Assembly: GCF_000182925.2 (NCBI RefSeq)
Contig: NC_026501.1
Location: 2,108,001 to 2,172,000 of the forward strand
Length of the DNA: 64,000 nucleotides
DNA from: Neurospora crassa OR74A
Taxonomy: Eukaryota; Ascomycota; Sordariomycetes; Sordariales; Sordariaceae
Direction of reading: 5' to 3'
Under the pieces are notes generated by a model that searched no databases, was not told the DNA's origin, and saw only the letters and a list, made by a program, of their open reading frames with translations. This document shows positions 47,501 through 59,032 of this stretch, in pieces; positions within the stretch are counted from its first letter, which is position 1, and each line of letters starts with the position of its first letter. The position numbers and the translations under genes were made by a program.

Positions 47501-47664
47501 ACGCGCCTGTTGAAGGTGTGGTACTTGAGGCGGCCGTCCTGCCACCTCTTTTGCTTCCTTTTCAAGTCGTGAGTGAAAAGGCAGAGGAACTCAAGCACCT
47601 CGGCAGTGCTGCTTGTCTCGTTAGCCCCAGCATCCGAGCGCCCGGAGGACACGACCGATGCCAT
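44503..47664 (-). CDS. ZGRF1/Mte1/Dbl2-like protein (DUF2439), DNA repair and telomere factor
   Basis: Single exon, 1053 residues; the ATG at 47664 is in a good context (GCCATGG on the other strand). Residues ~24-97 form the DUF2439/ZGRF1 N-terminal domain: EFLCLFTHDLKRKQKRWQDG, LKYHTFNRRVMVYDDRGNYV, GDMHWRRDWDFDEGEEIELE. The rest is disordered, basic and rich in S/T/P/K/D, ending with a conserved-looking GPWSREAHDLLETGRPV at 1037-1053. Known relatives are budding yeast Mte1 and fission yeast Dbl2, which bind the Mph1/Fml1 helicase and act in recombination, D-loop control and telomere maintenance, and human ZGRF1, which has its own helicase part. This fungal protein lacks a helicase domain, like Mte1. 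It is divergent from the BAR-SH3 gene. Confidence 0.9.
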   Translation of the reverse strand: MASVVSSGRSDAGANETSSTAEVLEFLCLFTHDLKRKQKRWQDGRLKYHTFNRRVMVYDDRGNYVGDMHWRRDWDFDEGEEIELERGGVIVQVAECVARQQQDLSELIDKRAKEKEQRQALIASRPARPTPAHTPLRVTPRNNAQQDHFQLRHRPLNQLLGTPTGHHGRALVPDESPFEQRHDVGASNDGADSSRPSKRRRYEDTPPSKMGYAQSLFGASLTLSGAPASSAPLRRPVVAKVQTRREPSPPGEAGPRQQDESHAPTRTTQTMRPNRMTALRFDNMSRPRPAPAAPPEEGLFVSQEDHSDPVCETSSNRDDQRHHTEDSNTRPYGRSSFVTGPITSEAAYSSKSLQITKGKGTLTSSIGKGSELLNNNKNAISVRPRLTYSKKDKQTIILDGDDDGGGGGDENEDGRKQRSDASPPPRSVIGGSSKRAAPVAEEIHDNKRKKTTSVKKSVTGKGARQKPQNEPDPVITQDEPMAELKIKSRQKRGLLVLSEKPKRARRPAKSPSNQVAVEPMETRTTNDKSAVYQQSVPDDSDDDPFACPMPVIDTTLPRKNKSRDSGRPGILSESHRDRPVANQDQGESVAVAATNSQASPAKNRIQQEGQSLVSDSDYTLRSHHSRAAQSKENAQPEEVKAKRSFEPPEPKGKAHIEVDSGKEDEEISRYPRRRRTTRIPTEPVSSDESKTDEPESAAESADEELPQVPVGPRLAKLARKSIKSREVIGFVPSSSPVINIHKQAEPVPGHIPGESRLVAEESSTLHSSNTKDDITPQSPKVTVAEDHTGRTEKPELMLPLSDLKEVVDPASLQQPNGVSEKTSLVVTSSDSNDVTPGDGLSALFTDKQAPGNILTGHTSKVANKTSGNVPADNAASATVRKHKLQLAQQIKEPPLPMPNQAGCDDGSETKEFRAKGETAMSPSHDSRVKDKRQTDIAVNVPVPLDGSVKIMSPVDNSSTSVATARIVNPATRGRKAALKSHAAGQVPQSILPAEPAPERVVPRNRELSRHGTTGSGAEERPKRKMTFPGFTSARAGGPWSREAHDLLETGRPV

Positions 47665-49171
47665 GGTGGCTGACGGTGGGCATGTCGCAAGGGAACGGCC
47701 GTCTTATTGTCCCGCTATCGACTGCCCGTGTTTGGCAGTCGTCAATGTGGTGGCGGATAGCCCGACTGTCAAGCTCGAAGTTGTTGACTTGCAAAAATGC
47801 ATTCGTCGGACGAAGCGCAGGATAATCAGGTCCTGTTCGGGACCCTGGAGGCAGACGTCGTCTACACTATCCTCTGGCAGAGGTATTCTAAATTTCCACA
47901 AGGGCGGGCAACGCAGCCAGGTGGACGCGACGACGGATAGGTAGCTTCAGCAAAGGAAGGCGCGTTCAAGCGCGCAGTCAGGTGACCACAATGTGTTTGG
48001 TGAAGTAGGCAGGGCAGTGCTGCAATCACCCGCCCGCGTTGCCAAGAACAAGTCTGGCATCCCCCTGTTTCGCGCCATGGCAGTGACGCTACGCTAGCAG
48101 CTACTAGCAGCAGCCCTTTGTCATTTGTGTTCCTCCCATTCCACTTCTGGAGGCCCAGTTTGGGTGGCGCTGTCAAAAAGTTCACCAGATCTTCTGTCGT
48201 TCAAGTTATTCTTGTGAGTGTTACCGAGGAGCAGACCTACATACTTAGTAGGCTGTGTATATGCAATCGTCGGTAGCACTGCATCAAGGCAGATGTCTTC
48301 AAGGCCTCGGAAAGTTGAAGTTCAACACATCCACCTCTGTTTCTGCAGCGCATCGATGCAACTGCATGGCGGCGCCCCCTCATTTCCACGGTCCGTCGGC
48401 CGGCATCATTATGACTTTCAGATTCCTCTTTCCTCCTCAGCCAGCTCGTGTTGGGCCATACCAGTCATCAAATGTCAAAAGGACAGGATGACGACGCATT
48501 CATAGATGCTCGTATATAGGTACCTAGGTACCCATCCATGACTATCCCCTCGTCTATAGCCGTTACTCCATGCTACCTAGGAGTCTAGGTAGAGTCTCCA
48601 TAAACAACTGACTGCTCACAGGTGGTCACCTCTAATTTCCACTTCCTCTTTATCCTACCTATGTCCAATTTCGTTATTAATTTACCTGCTCCGAGCTATC
48701 CTTTGGGCGAAGGGTCAGCTTTTCGACCCAATTCAGCACTTGATTTTACCTTCTTTAGCTCTACGATACTACCTTGAGACATACAGTCATCAACCGACTT
48801 TTCTGGCCAAGCGTTACGGTGGTGTCATTGCTTAATTCAAGCTCCCTAGTCCTGCCTTTCTGCGACACCCTGGGGTTGTCGCGAACAACATTTTTCACGA
48901 CAGGACCTCTTTCTTATGCCCGTCATCATCGCAAATCCACTTCATCCTCCGACAAGGACATCTGCATCGAAAACCGCTTCTCCAAAGAGCTTCGATCTAT
49001 CACCCATTGATCGGCGGATCAGCATTGGCTTCGCCTTGTATCTTTTCAGGGGTGTCTTGTCTCTGGCTATCTAGCCTCCAATCGATCCCGACTTAGACAG
49101 CAGGCAATCGAGGTACACAACAAAAGGTGTCCCAGTCGCCCACCTACTTTCGCACTGCCCAACAGGACACG
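47665..49171. other. Divergent intergenic region
   Basis: Promoters of the ZGRF1-like gene (minus) and BAR-SH3 gene (plus). It contains short palindromic CCTAGGTA-type sequence around 48515-48600. No gene seen. Confidence 0.6.
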
Positions 49172-50892
49172 ATGCAGTCTGTGCAGCGCCAATTCACAAA
49201 GCTTCGAAGCAAAGGCCCCGGTAACAATGCTGCGGTCTCTGTTCTACTGAAGGAGTACGAGGACGCGGACCAGCTCCTCGCAAGGGTAAGCTCAGCATTG
49301 CTGTTCATCCCCGCTCAACCGGCCACCCTTTGTACTGGTGCTGACTTGGATTCGTGGTGCAGCTCCTCGAAAACTCGAGAGCTTGGAAGGATGCCTGGGC
49401 CTCAATCGTTCACCACCAGCTGCAGTTTGTCGTTGAGCTCGAAGGCCTCTACGACCCGATTGTTGGCGCCTCCGACGGCCATGGACGCGAATCAGTTCCT
49501 ACACCCCGGCTACAACTCGAGCGGACATACAGGTTGAAACAGGCCTTTGGCGAACTCAAGTCGGAGCTGGCAGAGGAAATTGGCACAATTGAAGACCGGG
49601 TGATTCGACCGGCTGTGGAAGCACGGGATTGTATCGCCCCAATTCGCAAGACGATCAAGAAACGAGAGAACAAGAGGCTGGATTACGAAAGGGCCCAGGA
49701 CAAAGTCAGCAAGCTTCACAAAAAGCACACAAGGACTCCAAAGGAGGAAGCTTCGTTGGCCAAGGCCGAGGTGGAGATGGCCCAGGCAGGTGATGTAAGT
49801 CTACTCTAGCCACAGGCAGTCCACTTGATTGATTATCAGCCATACTAACTATGCACATAGGAGTTCGCCATCGCAGACGAACACCTCCAGTCGACCCTGC
49901 CCCCCATCATAAACGCTTCCTTCAGCCTGGTACCTTCTCTGGTTGCAGCCTTGGTTCTCATCCAGAATCGCCTCCTGGGGCTATACTATACGACCATTCA
50001 CGGCTACTGCATGGAGTCTGGGTTCCCCTCGCCTCCGCCTCCCATGTCCGATGTGGTGGCGGCATGGGAAGCTGCTTTCGTTCCCGCGCGGGATGATTTC
50101 GAGTCCGTCAGCATCGTAGCCCGCGGCAAAGCTGCCCATTCACCCATGGCTCTACAGGCCCCTGAGGGCCCAGGCCGCCGGATTTCCGCCATAATACCCG
50201 GGAGAAACGACATGCGTCGCGTTACTTCACCAATGCCGTCTACGTCCGGTGCGGCGTCAACCTACAGCAGCGGGGCAAGTCAACCCGGACGCAACAATCT
50301 GCGTATCCCTTCTGCAGGTGGTTACCCCTCCCGCGCCCCGTCACCCGCGGCATCCGATCGATCTTCTTACGCCTCCAGCCCACCGGCCTCCTCTTACTCT
50401 GGTTACTCTGGCAGCCAGAACCAACAAAGGAGACCCGATTACCTAGCGCCTACCGACTTCACCGCGGCTACTGCCCTGGGCGACCGAGGCTCGGTAGACC
50501 GCGGCACGATTGAGAATAACAGGCCCTTTCCGAGGTCTCCTTCCACGACCGCTCCGTCGATCAACAGGGTCCATAGCCCCCAGGCTACTCGGAATGCTGG
50601 CAGTGCAAATGGGAACGGAAACGGAAATGGAAACGATTACTTTGCTCTTGCGGTAGCTAAGAAGCGACCCCCTCCACCACCGCCGCCGAAACGGATCACA
50701 AGCCAGCAGCAACTGGTTGAGTACGTGGTTGCGCAGTATACGTTTGCGGGGCAGGGCGCAGGAGATCTTGCGTTTAACGAGGGCGACAAGATCAAGATTA
50801 TCAAGAAGACGAATACTGATCAGGATTGGTGGGTTGGGGAGTTGAATGGGAAGCGGGGCAATTTTCCGGCGAATTATTGTAAGCCGGTGTGA
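49172..50892 (+). CDS. BAR-SH3 domain protein (amphiphysin/Rvs167-like)
   Basis: Three exons: 49172-49285, 49363-49794 and 49861-50892, 525 residues. Introns are 77 and 66 bp (GTAAGC and GTAAGT donors), both phase 0; the second has a CTAAC branch point. Residues 1 to about 265 form a helical BAR domain with typical coiled segments (RAWKDAWASIVHHQLQFVVE, RPAVEARDCIAPIRKTIKKR, LPPIINASFSLVPSLVAALV). The centre is a disordered S/P/G-rich linker with N/G repeats. A KKRPPPPPPPKR tract precedes an SH3 domain at ~468-525 (AQYTFAGQGAGDLAFNEGDK, DWWVGELNGKRGNFPANY). Such proteins bind curved membranes and actin regulators in endocytosis. The N-terminus differs from Rvs167, so it is probably the second BAR-SH3 paralogue of filamentous fungi (inference). 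Confidence 0.93.
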
Positions 50893-52029
50893 TTTTGTTT
50901 GTTGTTTACTTACTGCGAAGCTGGGTTATCCGGACCGTGAGCGATGAGTGTTTGGTTTGAAAGCGAATACAAGGGGGTGTTTACTGCCACCATCAGAATT
51001 GAGGGAGGTTCGCCGAAGCATGGGTCATCGAGGGATTATCTGTATGAACTTGTAAACTAGAAAAGGTATTCAGGAGGGAAACGAGCTGTAAGGGAAACGG
51101 GACTACGCGCTGACGGACGTTTGCAAAGCACATAGCATAGTAAGTAGTGTCTAATCAAATCATGTACTGCAATTCCTGGCCAACCATGTTTCCATCAACT
51201 CACCTTCCTCCTGTCACAGCTTATCTACACAGAGGGCTGGCGCACCAAAGATTTGACGAACGTCACAAGATATTAAAGTTGAAAGAGAAGGAGGAGGAAG
51301 CCGAGCTTCATATGTTGGATAGGTAGGGGTCAAACCTCCTCTCGTTACCTCTCCGCCCAATCGGCCATCCCGCCCCCCCTTTCACCCCTTCAGCATATGA
51401 CACTCTCCTCGACCCCCACTTCAACCAATGATCCACCATGGCTCCCTATCTCAATTCATCACCAAATAGATCAACAAACTGACATCAATCACATTCTTCG
51501 CCTTCTCAGCGTGATAAAACACTGTGGCTCCGCAAGTGGGACAAACATCTCTTCAGATTCAAGGGGAGGATTCGTACATGTTGAGGAAACCACAAGGGAA
51601 GGTATTGGTGTCTGGACTACCTTCAACAACGAAATCGAATGAACATCACAAGTCAGCGCAAAAGCCCAGCACTGAACTTTGGAGCCAGATGCCAGGCGGC
51701 AGGATTCCTAATCGCAGACGGCAGTGAACTATCTGGCGAAACTGGTGTTTTGATCTAATGAAAGGGGTTCTGGCGGATGAGATCAATCCCATTAAAGCAC
51801 TGTAAGGAACTCAAGACCCAGGTGTTTATTGAATTGTTTATTAGGTATCTTTGGTATCTTCAACCATACAGTCATGGTGCATCATTTTCCGCCAGCCATT
51901 ATCTTACAACTCCTTATCTATGAACTATTACAAACGCCCGCCCTCATCACGACCCTTCATATCCTGAATGTATCCCATAATTTTTTTAAAAAACAATCCA
52001 AATCATTCATGTTTTCATGTTATTCATCA
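50893..52029. other. Convergent intergenic region
   Basis: 3' flanks of the BAR-SH3 and purine-permease genes. Only short motif-free frames occur. Confidence 0.6.
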
Positions 52030-54105
52030 TCAATGATGGGCGCCCTTTTCGTTGACGAGCTCAGCTGGGACCTCAGTCGCGGAATCTGGCCTCGATCCGG
52101 CAGAGCTGTCACCCTTCTCGCCCTTCTCTCCAACCAGCACCGGCTCCGGCCCAGTGGTTCCTTCGATCGATCTGACCGGCTCATCCATCTTCCAGGGAGC
52201 CCTGCCCTTGGCAACGTTGACCATCCACATGGGGATAATGCTGCCAAAGTCGGGCACCCATGGGTCCTTGAACTCCTTGTTCTGGGGCACAATGCGACCA
52301 CCAGACACCTTCTCAATGATCCAGACGAGGACGTTCAAGAGCATGTACAAGCAGATACCGCCAATCAGGCCGTTGGCGATGGAGTAGGTGAAGGCCATCA
52401 GGGCAATGCAAACAAAGGCTGGAATGGCGTCGCCCATGTACTTCCAGTTGATATCCGTCACAGCACGGACCATCATGGAGCCGACCAAGATAAGGACGCA
52501 GCCGGTGGCCCACGGGGGAATCGAAGCGAAGATGGGGGCGAAGAAGATGGCGATGAAGAAGCACACGCCAGTCGCCATGGCTGTGAGGCCCGTCTTGCCA
52601 CCCTCACCGATACCGGCACCGGACTCGACGAAGGCAGTGACGGGGGGAGTACCCAGAATAGCACCAATGGCAATACTAACGGAGTCGACCATGTAACTAC
52701 AGACACAAACAGTGTTAGCAATCGACGAACAAGATACAAAAAAGACAGTTAGAACATACGCAATGGTGGAACCCTCAAAGTCACCAGTCTCCTCATCAAC
52801 AAGGCTGGCATAGCGAGCCATGGCATACATGGTACCGGTGGTATCGAGAATGTCGACGTAGAGGAAGGTGATGAGTGCCAAACCGAACTGTCCGCCGTGT
52901 CCCGAAATGTCCCACTGCTGAACGTTGAGGACGTGCTTGATCTGATGGAAGTCGACAACCTTTTTGAAGAAATCGAAAGCATCGTCGCCAACAGCGGTGT
53001 AGGGGAAATAGGTGACCTCGGTGGTGCGGGGCCACGAGATAATGGAAATGAGAATGATACCGGCGATAATGGCACCCTTGACGCGGTACATCATGAGCAC
53101 GGTTGTGAGAACACCGCCGCAGAAGATGCCGATCCACATGGTAGGGTTGCGCATCTTGTCGCTGTCAGGGCAGGCACCTGTGACACTGTCGCGAGAGGAG
53201 GGATGGCAACCAGCAAGGTCGAGGGGCACCGAGGTATCGCCAACCACAAGACCAATACCCTCAGAGTAGGTCATACCAATAAGGGTCAGGAAGAAACCGA
53301 TACCGACGCTGGTCGCCAGCTTGATGGACCGGGGAATAACCCGAGCTAGCCACTGACGCATACCAAGCAGCGCAAGACCGAAGAAGACCCAGCCTTCGAC
53401 GAAGATGGCAGTAACGGCAACCTGGTAGGGCACAAGACCCTGGCCGTGAAAGCCGACGACGGTGTAGGCAAAGTAGGCGTTCAAACCCATGCCAGGCGCA
53501 AGGCCGATAGGCCTGTTTCATTGTCAGCAAGCCAAGACGGAAACTGATCAAAAGAATCATGAACTTACAAGTTGGCAAGAAGACCCATGAAGAAAGTAGC
53601 GAAAGCAGCAATGGCAGCGGTGGCGGTGATGAGATCTCTCTTGACCTCGGCCTTGCAGATAGCATAGGTCGGGTCATCGATACACCACCTATCCACGTTA
53701 GGATCTGCCGTGCATACGCAGGTTCCTCCAGTGTCAGAAACGACGCTTGAATTGACGGCAATGATGTACCTGCCACAAGCGTTAACAACCGCACCCAGAT
53801 CGACCGGAATATATATACATATACAGATACATATATATGTATATATATATAATGTGTGTGAGGTGGTAGTTCAAACATACGACATGGCGAAGAAGGTCGC
53901 GAGACCAGCACGCATCTCGGTAAAGAAGTAGGACCCCTTCCTTTCTTTGGGCTGTTGGCGACGTTTTAGCAAAGAGGCAGGCGGCCACTCATTTCCCAAA
54001 AACGGCGCTCACATGTCCAGAGCCATCCAGCTTGAACCAATATCCAACCTTGCTGGCGGCAACCTTGCGGTTGACAGTGTCAACCCAATCACCCACTTTC
54101 CCCAT
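52030..54105 (-). CDS. azgA: AzgA-type purine (adenine/guanine/hypoxanthine) permease
   Basis: Five exons: 54013-54105, 53881-53951, 53569-53769, 52760-53512 and 52030-52696; 594 residues. Introns are 60, 111, 56 and 63 bp with GTGAGC, GTATGT, GTAAGT and GTATGT donors. The N-terminus MGKVGDWVDTVNRKVAASK leads to GYWFKLDGSGHPKERKGSYF and RAGLATFFAMSYIIAVN. NLPIGLAPGMGLNAYFAYTV, assembled across an intron, is the NCS2/AzgA signature. Further landmarks: VDILDTTGTMYAMARYASL, AFVESGAGIGEGGKTGLTA, and about 12-14 hydrophobic helices. The C-terminal tail is hydrophilic and disordered. The family imports purines across the plasma membrane by H+ symport; the Aspergillus member is azgA. A TA-rich microsatellite sits in intron 2. 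GATA and TATA motifs lie upstream (separate entries). Confidence 0.95.
53807..53852. repeat. TA-rich microsatellite in azgA intron 2
   Basis: Imperfect run of AT and ATAC/ATGT units within the intron 53770-53880; it makes this intron the longest of the gene. Confidence 0.85.
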
Positions 54106-54484
54106 TTTTGCAATGCGGTGCAGCGAGCCGCGGAATCTCGAAAATCGGGTGATGCTGAAGGTCGACGGGACGATGGGAGACGATCAACCGAGAGAGAGCA
54201 CGGACGATTCGTGAGTGTTTGTAGCTTGGACCAATGAGTGACCGAGTTGGCGGAGAGGGGATTATCTTGGTCGGATCCCTTGACTGACTGAAGATCGTTG
54301 TGTTGAGTGGAGGACGGTCGACGTGAAAGGTTTGTTCGATGTTGTTATTGACGGCGCGCAAAGCACGTTTGCATTGAGCGGTTGCCGAAGCTTTCACCAA
54401 ACCCTAGCGAGGGACGCAAGAGCATTGGTGAAGGAAGGAGAAATCCTTAAGAGTCGACCGAGGCCTAGAGGTAGGCGGCCCATC

Positions 54485-54490
54485 TTTATA
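54485..54490 (-). promoter_or_regulatory. TATA-like box upstream of azgA
   Basis: On the minus strand the bases read GATTTATAAAG, with TATAAA 380 bp upstream of the azgA ATG. Assignment assumes a leader of about 350 nt. Confidence 0.3.
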
Positions 54491-54630
54491 AATCAGAAGA
54501 GCAAAAGATTGTGAGGTACATATCTAGTGTACGTTACCAGATGGGGAACCCTAGGCGCATGCTAGCCCGACCGGGGACCAGTCCGCGCGTGTGGGAAGCC
54601 GAAAATCCCAAAGGAACGGCTAAAAAAACC

Positions 54631-54648
54631 GATAAAAAATTTCTTATC
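54631..54648 (-). promoter_or_regulatory. Pair of GATA elements upstream of azgA
   Basis: GATAAA at 54631-54636 and CTTATC (GATAAG on the other strand) at 54643-54648 lie 7 bases apart, about 530 bp upstream of the ATG. GATA factors such as NIT2/AreA activate purine-uptake genes under nitrogen limitation in filamentous fungi; a role here is inference. Confidence 0.35.
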
Positions 54649-57647
54649 TCCCGACCGGCGGCGGACAAGTCGTCCCAAGAAGGGAAGAGATGGGATGGCT
54701 GGCCACCCGGGGCCCAGCTTCGCGTGGAGATGGTGGGTTGCGATCCTTGGCGATGTGGGAACCGGCGATGTTCAAGAAGTGGAATTGCATGGACGGCATT
54801 GGCCCGAATCTGTCGGACCTTGCAGGCTCATAAGACAAGATGACAGGAATGACCTTGTCGTTCTGGCTGCCATAATGTCACGCAGCGAGGGCAAGACGGC
54901 TCGACGGGGACAAGACGGGCCACAAAAGTCGCCTCTTAAACCCGTCCAGTGCCCTCTCTTCAAGTCCCTGGCTCGCCGCCAGCGGGTCGGTGTAGCGGCC
55001 GGTTTCTATTTGGAACATACTCGAGGAAGGCACATCTTGTTTACCCTCTGCTACAGTGGGATTGGAAAACAAGAATCTTGTGAAGGCGTTCGTCAGCTCG
55101 GTGGCGAGAGTCAAAGGTCTACAAAAGAAATCGCACTTAGTCGGGCGAGAAACCCTGGTTTTCTGTACTGTGTGTATCTACTATGGTACACTACTATGCA
55201 AGCGAAAAGTATCACGCTAATCTTTTTGACCCTCGGCTGAGTGTTACATTGGTTTTTCCGGTCTTTTGCGTCACAGATCTCTCACGCCACGCCTTCTTCA
55301 AAAGCATTCACTCTGTACTAGGTACACTGCCATCTCGAGGTAGGACGGGAAGCCAAGAGCTCGGCTCGTATGAGGGGAGCCTTGACTGAACGTAGGGTTT
55401 GGCTGCTCATCTCCAACAACTTCAACCTTCACAGGTTGGAAATTGCGGTTTTGATATGCCTCGATCTGCTATGTACTAGTACACGCCAAATCTGTTTTAT
55501 GCGCTAATTGTATTGAGCTGACTTTTGATATCATGTAAGAGCGCACTAGGGGACCCTGGAATCCCCACGATAGGTCATGTAACCGGCGACTAGCAGGGAT
55601 TAGGTCCTCGCAGCGACCGACCCCGATATGAGATTTCGCTCGAGATAGGAAGAACAGCCTGCATTGGTGAAAGCTCCCGAAAGCTTGCACTCCAACAAGC
55701 ACAAGCAGCGCTACATGGTGAGGCTTAGCCTATTTTAGCCTTGGACGATCATAACAGTTCGGTCCATTGCACGTTTTCCTGACTTGAGATCGTCACTCCG
55801 TGGGTTATGAAACACCGCTCGTCGTCCGTCCGGCCCTTTCAGGGTTCGAAGAAGAGAGGAGGGGCCGCCTATCTTTTGCCAAGGCTGACATGGCTGAAGT
55901 GGTGATGCAACTATGCAAGCCTGCATGCAGACGCCATGTGGGATGGAATTCGACGACATGTCGCGCACGGTTCTGTGGTCTGGATCTGGCAACGACAGCT
56001 TTTCCCAATTAGCACGTTAAACGACTCCCTCTGCGGGGAACAATAAGGCCCTCACGAATATCTGGTGCAGAATTGAATTCAGAGGGGGGTTGAATACGGT
56101 ACAGTCTCCCGTCACACAGCTGGGTGGCCACTATCAGACCAAAGCGTCCAAAGATACCACACTCGCGGCAGGATTGCTAGTGCGTGTTTGGCCCGTGGGG
56201 GTTACATACAGTAAAACTGAGCATCAGCTTCTGAAAATGGCTTTCAACGGCGGCCCTTGCCGGTTTACTGAAGGAGAAATCAACGGGACGAACCCACCAA
56301 AACACCAAGACGGGATCGATAAGCGAAAGAAGCACTCCATGATTAAACTGATAGAGTTGGTTGGAGACAGCGGCCACAGCGTGTCGCAATGAGGCGAATG
56401 CCGGCCTTCTTCAGCACGGCCCCAGGCGACGACGAGAGGTCGATCTCTAATTGACGTAGCCTGCAGCACCAAGTCAGCCTATCAGGAACCATTTTCATAT
56501 CTCAAAACACGGTTCACTGGCAGCGGGAGGTTTATTTTATATCTCATATCTCATATTCGCCAGCCGGCCAGAGGAGATTCCCGATACTGAGGTTTTGCTG
56601 GCGGTCTACGGCCTGTTCCGATACTATCTTGTATCATATCAAACCTCGCTGAGGAAGAGAGGGGGAGAGTGCCGAGCTGAATGACATTTCCATCCATCAG
56701 CGAGCGAGGTTCTTCAAACACTGGAAACTGGAGTGCGACGGTGATATCCCACAGCACTGCTGCATAACACGTACAGCAAGGTAGGTACATGTACGTAGGT
56801 ACTGAGATGCGGTGCGGTGCAGTGCGTTTCGCAAAGGGAATCGTTCAGCCCTTTCTCTTCCTTGCTCCTGTCCCAAACTTCTGTGTCGCTTGTGTACCTG
56901 TACCCTACTTATCCATGCTCTAGCTCGTCTGCATGTTGTCTAAAATCTTCAGACACAATATTATGCCCGTTGTGGGGATGAACACCCTCTCCTCCTCTCC
57001 ACTGCGAATTACCTTTATAGCGGTAAAGTTCATACCACTAACCAAAACTGAAGAGTCACTGAGTCAGTATCTGGTCAGAGTGCGATCTCCGCTTTCCGCC
57101 TACCGTCGGCCGGAGTCTGGAGTTCACTGGACTTTTTGAACACGAACAGTGACATGGATAGAGTATCCAGGAACATGCTTGTAGCTTGTGCCAAAGGTTT
57201 GAAGCCTAGCCCGGTCTTTTTTCTTCTTCAGATCCCAATTCCTTAAATACAGCACCCGATGGGCATCTTTACGGCTGGGTTTCGTTTTTCTTTCGGCGCC
57301 TTCAGGTTACGACCGTTGCGGTTCTACAGTGGGCACTTCGGAGCCCGGGCTTTTCTGAAATGTTGTGCTGGAAGGAAGAAGTCGGTGGCGCTAGGCAGCC
57401 AAATGAAAATCACGGGACTACCTCTGTTTTGTACGCCCACTAGGTTTTACAGGAGTGGATGGAGGCCGTCGAGTTTAATTGAGTTTTCTTTTGGGGCTGG
57501 CGGCGAGTGAGTGACGACAGGGCCCCGGCATTGGCTTCCGAGTGCTGGGAGGTCCTGCTGGCCTACATAGTACACGTGTAGATAAGAGCGGAGGCGGAAA
57601 AGTGGTCGGTCGGTCTAGGAAAAGAGGGAAAAGGCCGCATGGGAATG

Positions 57648-57687
<40 letters not shown>
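57648..57687. repeat. A40 homopolymer
   Basis: Forty uninterrupted adenines on the plus strand in intergenic DNA. The 5' flank does not resemble the flank of the A28 tract at 4665 and no tRNA-like A/B boxes were seen, so a retroelement tail is not supported. Confidence 0.95.
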
Positions 57688-57688
<1 letters not shown>

Positions 57689-58723
57689 AGACGGCTTTGT
57701 GAAAAGCCTGTAAAACCCTACCGCGTAACCGCAGTGCGCAGCAAAAGCTAACAACCCGTCTGAGAATGGTCAACCAGACTCAACAGGATCTAGAATCCTT
57801 CGAAATGGGGGGAAAAAATGGAAAAGGGCGCAAAGTCAACAGAATAAAACGAACAGACAATGCGACGACACAAGCTGAACTTGGCAAGCTGGTGATATGG
57901 TCAAATCCGTTTAGAACTTGGCGACCCTCTCTAGTAGTTCGGCTTCAAATGCGTTCTAAATCGTTGTTGCTTGGTGGAAATACCAAAAGACACTTCTTGC
58001 CCGGCTGATCAAACCCAAAATGACATCACAAACCCATTGACATATGTATTTGACAGCCCTCGGATCTCGGAAAGTCAAAATTCATCCCAACTCATTGCCG
58101 GTTTTCCATGATAAGCAACCTAAGAAGGAACAAGGGGATATCGGACGGGCGAGTCCCGAGGCTCAAGTTGTGTGCGGCGTGTGCGTGGCGTGCGCCCGTG
58201 CCGTTCCTTGCGCTATTAGGTCTTACCGTTGCCTGCCGCTGGTGATTACAACGTCCATCTTCCTCTTGTACCCACTCAAAGATGGATGTGGATCCCTCCA
58301 ACCTCGTTGGCGTTGCTTGGGATGCAAGCGATGACGTCTCAAGTCCTGGTCAGACGGAAACATAAACAAACCCCTGAAACCCCTTACTATTCATTCATCA
58401 GATAGGTAGGTGACTATCATCCTCAGCACTGCTGGCGTTTCATTGCTTCAAGGCGTATTATTTCCATCTGCGTCGCCTTGTCATTGGTGTTGCTGCGGAA
58501 TGAAATCCAAATCAATTAGATTATCATGACATCTGTTTACCCTGTAAATTCTGTTGCCTACACTACTATCCTTACCATAGTAGCCTCGACCAAGATCTTT
58601 CGTGCTGTAGTCGATGTGAAGTTTAAACCAACTTTTGCTACAAAACATAACAAAACAGCGACACCAGGCAAGTCACCAAACCCATCAAAACCACGGAACC
58701 ACACTCACCACAAGAACCGCAGC

Positions 58724-59032
58724 ATGCGTCTACACTCGCCCCTCGCCCCTCTCACCTTCCTCCTCACCCTGTCACTCCTCCCATCATGCGCCCTCTCTTG
58801 CTCAATAATCCGCTACATGTCCATAATACGTACCAGACCCGACGGCACAACCCACAATGATTGGTACTGGCCCGTCGATATCCTCGGTTTTCTGATTATA
58901 ATTATGCTTACTACAACGTTAGCAAATTCCAACTTGAGAGCACATTTGGGAGGGGATCAGTTAAGCGGCAGAAAACCTGCTCGACACCGGGTTGGCGAGG
59001 AAGAAGAGCTGCCGTGGAAGGGCTTGAAATAG
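58724..59032 (+). CDS. Possible small secreted or membrane protein (uncertain)
   Basis: ATG-started frame of 102 residues. The first 24 look like a signal peptide: a short MRLHS start, a hydrophobic TFLLTLSLLPSCA core, and a small-residue cleavage-like end. A further hydrophobic stretch, ILGFLIIIMLTTTL, lies in the middle and an acidic GEEEELPWKG near the end. The +1 frame is also open over the second half, so a short intron or a frameshift relative to a relative is possible. No family was recognised and there are no Cys-knot features. The longer frame from the ATG at 58526 would bury the signal-like segment. Confidence 0.3.
   Translation: MRLHSPLAPLTFLLTLSLLPSCALSCSIIRYMSIIRTRPDGTTHNDWYWPVDILGFLIIIMLTTTLANSNLRAHLGGDQLSGRKPARHRVGEEEELPWKGLK

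Larger units (their letters stand above)
54106..58723. other. 4.6-kb gene-poor stretch upstream of azgA
   Basis: Left end is the azgA promoter. The rest shows no supported gene on either strand: frames are short, mostly without ATG, and motif-free. It contains an A40 tract at 57648-57687. A Cys-rich ATG frame at 58044-58334 arises from a TGTGCG-type simple sequence and is not called. Confidence 0.5.

Noticed and set aside
58044-58334. Cys-rich 96-codon frame (CGVCVACARAVPC)
   Set aside because: The Cys residues come from a TGTGCG/CGTGCG simple-sequence stretch; spacing does not match a zinc-binding family.
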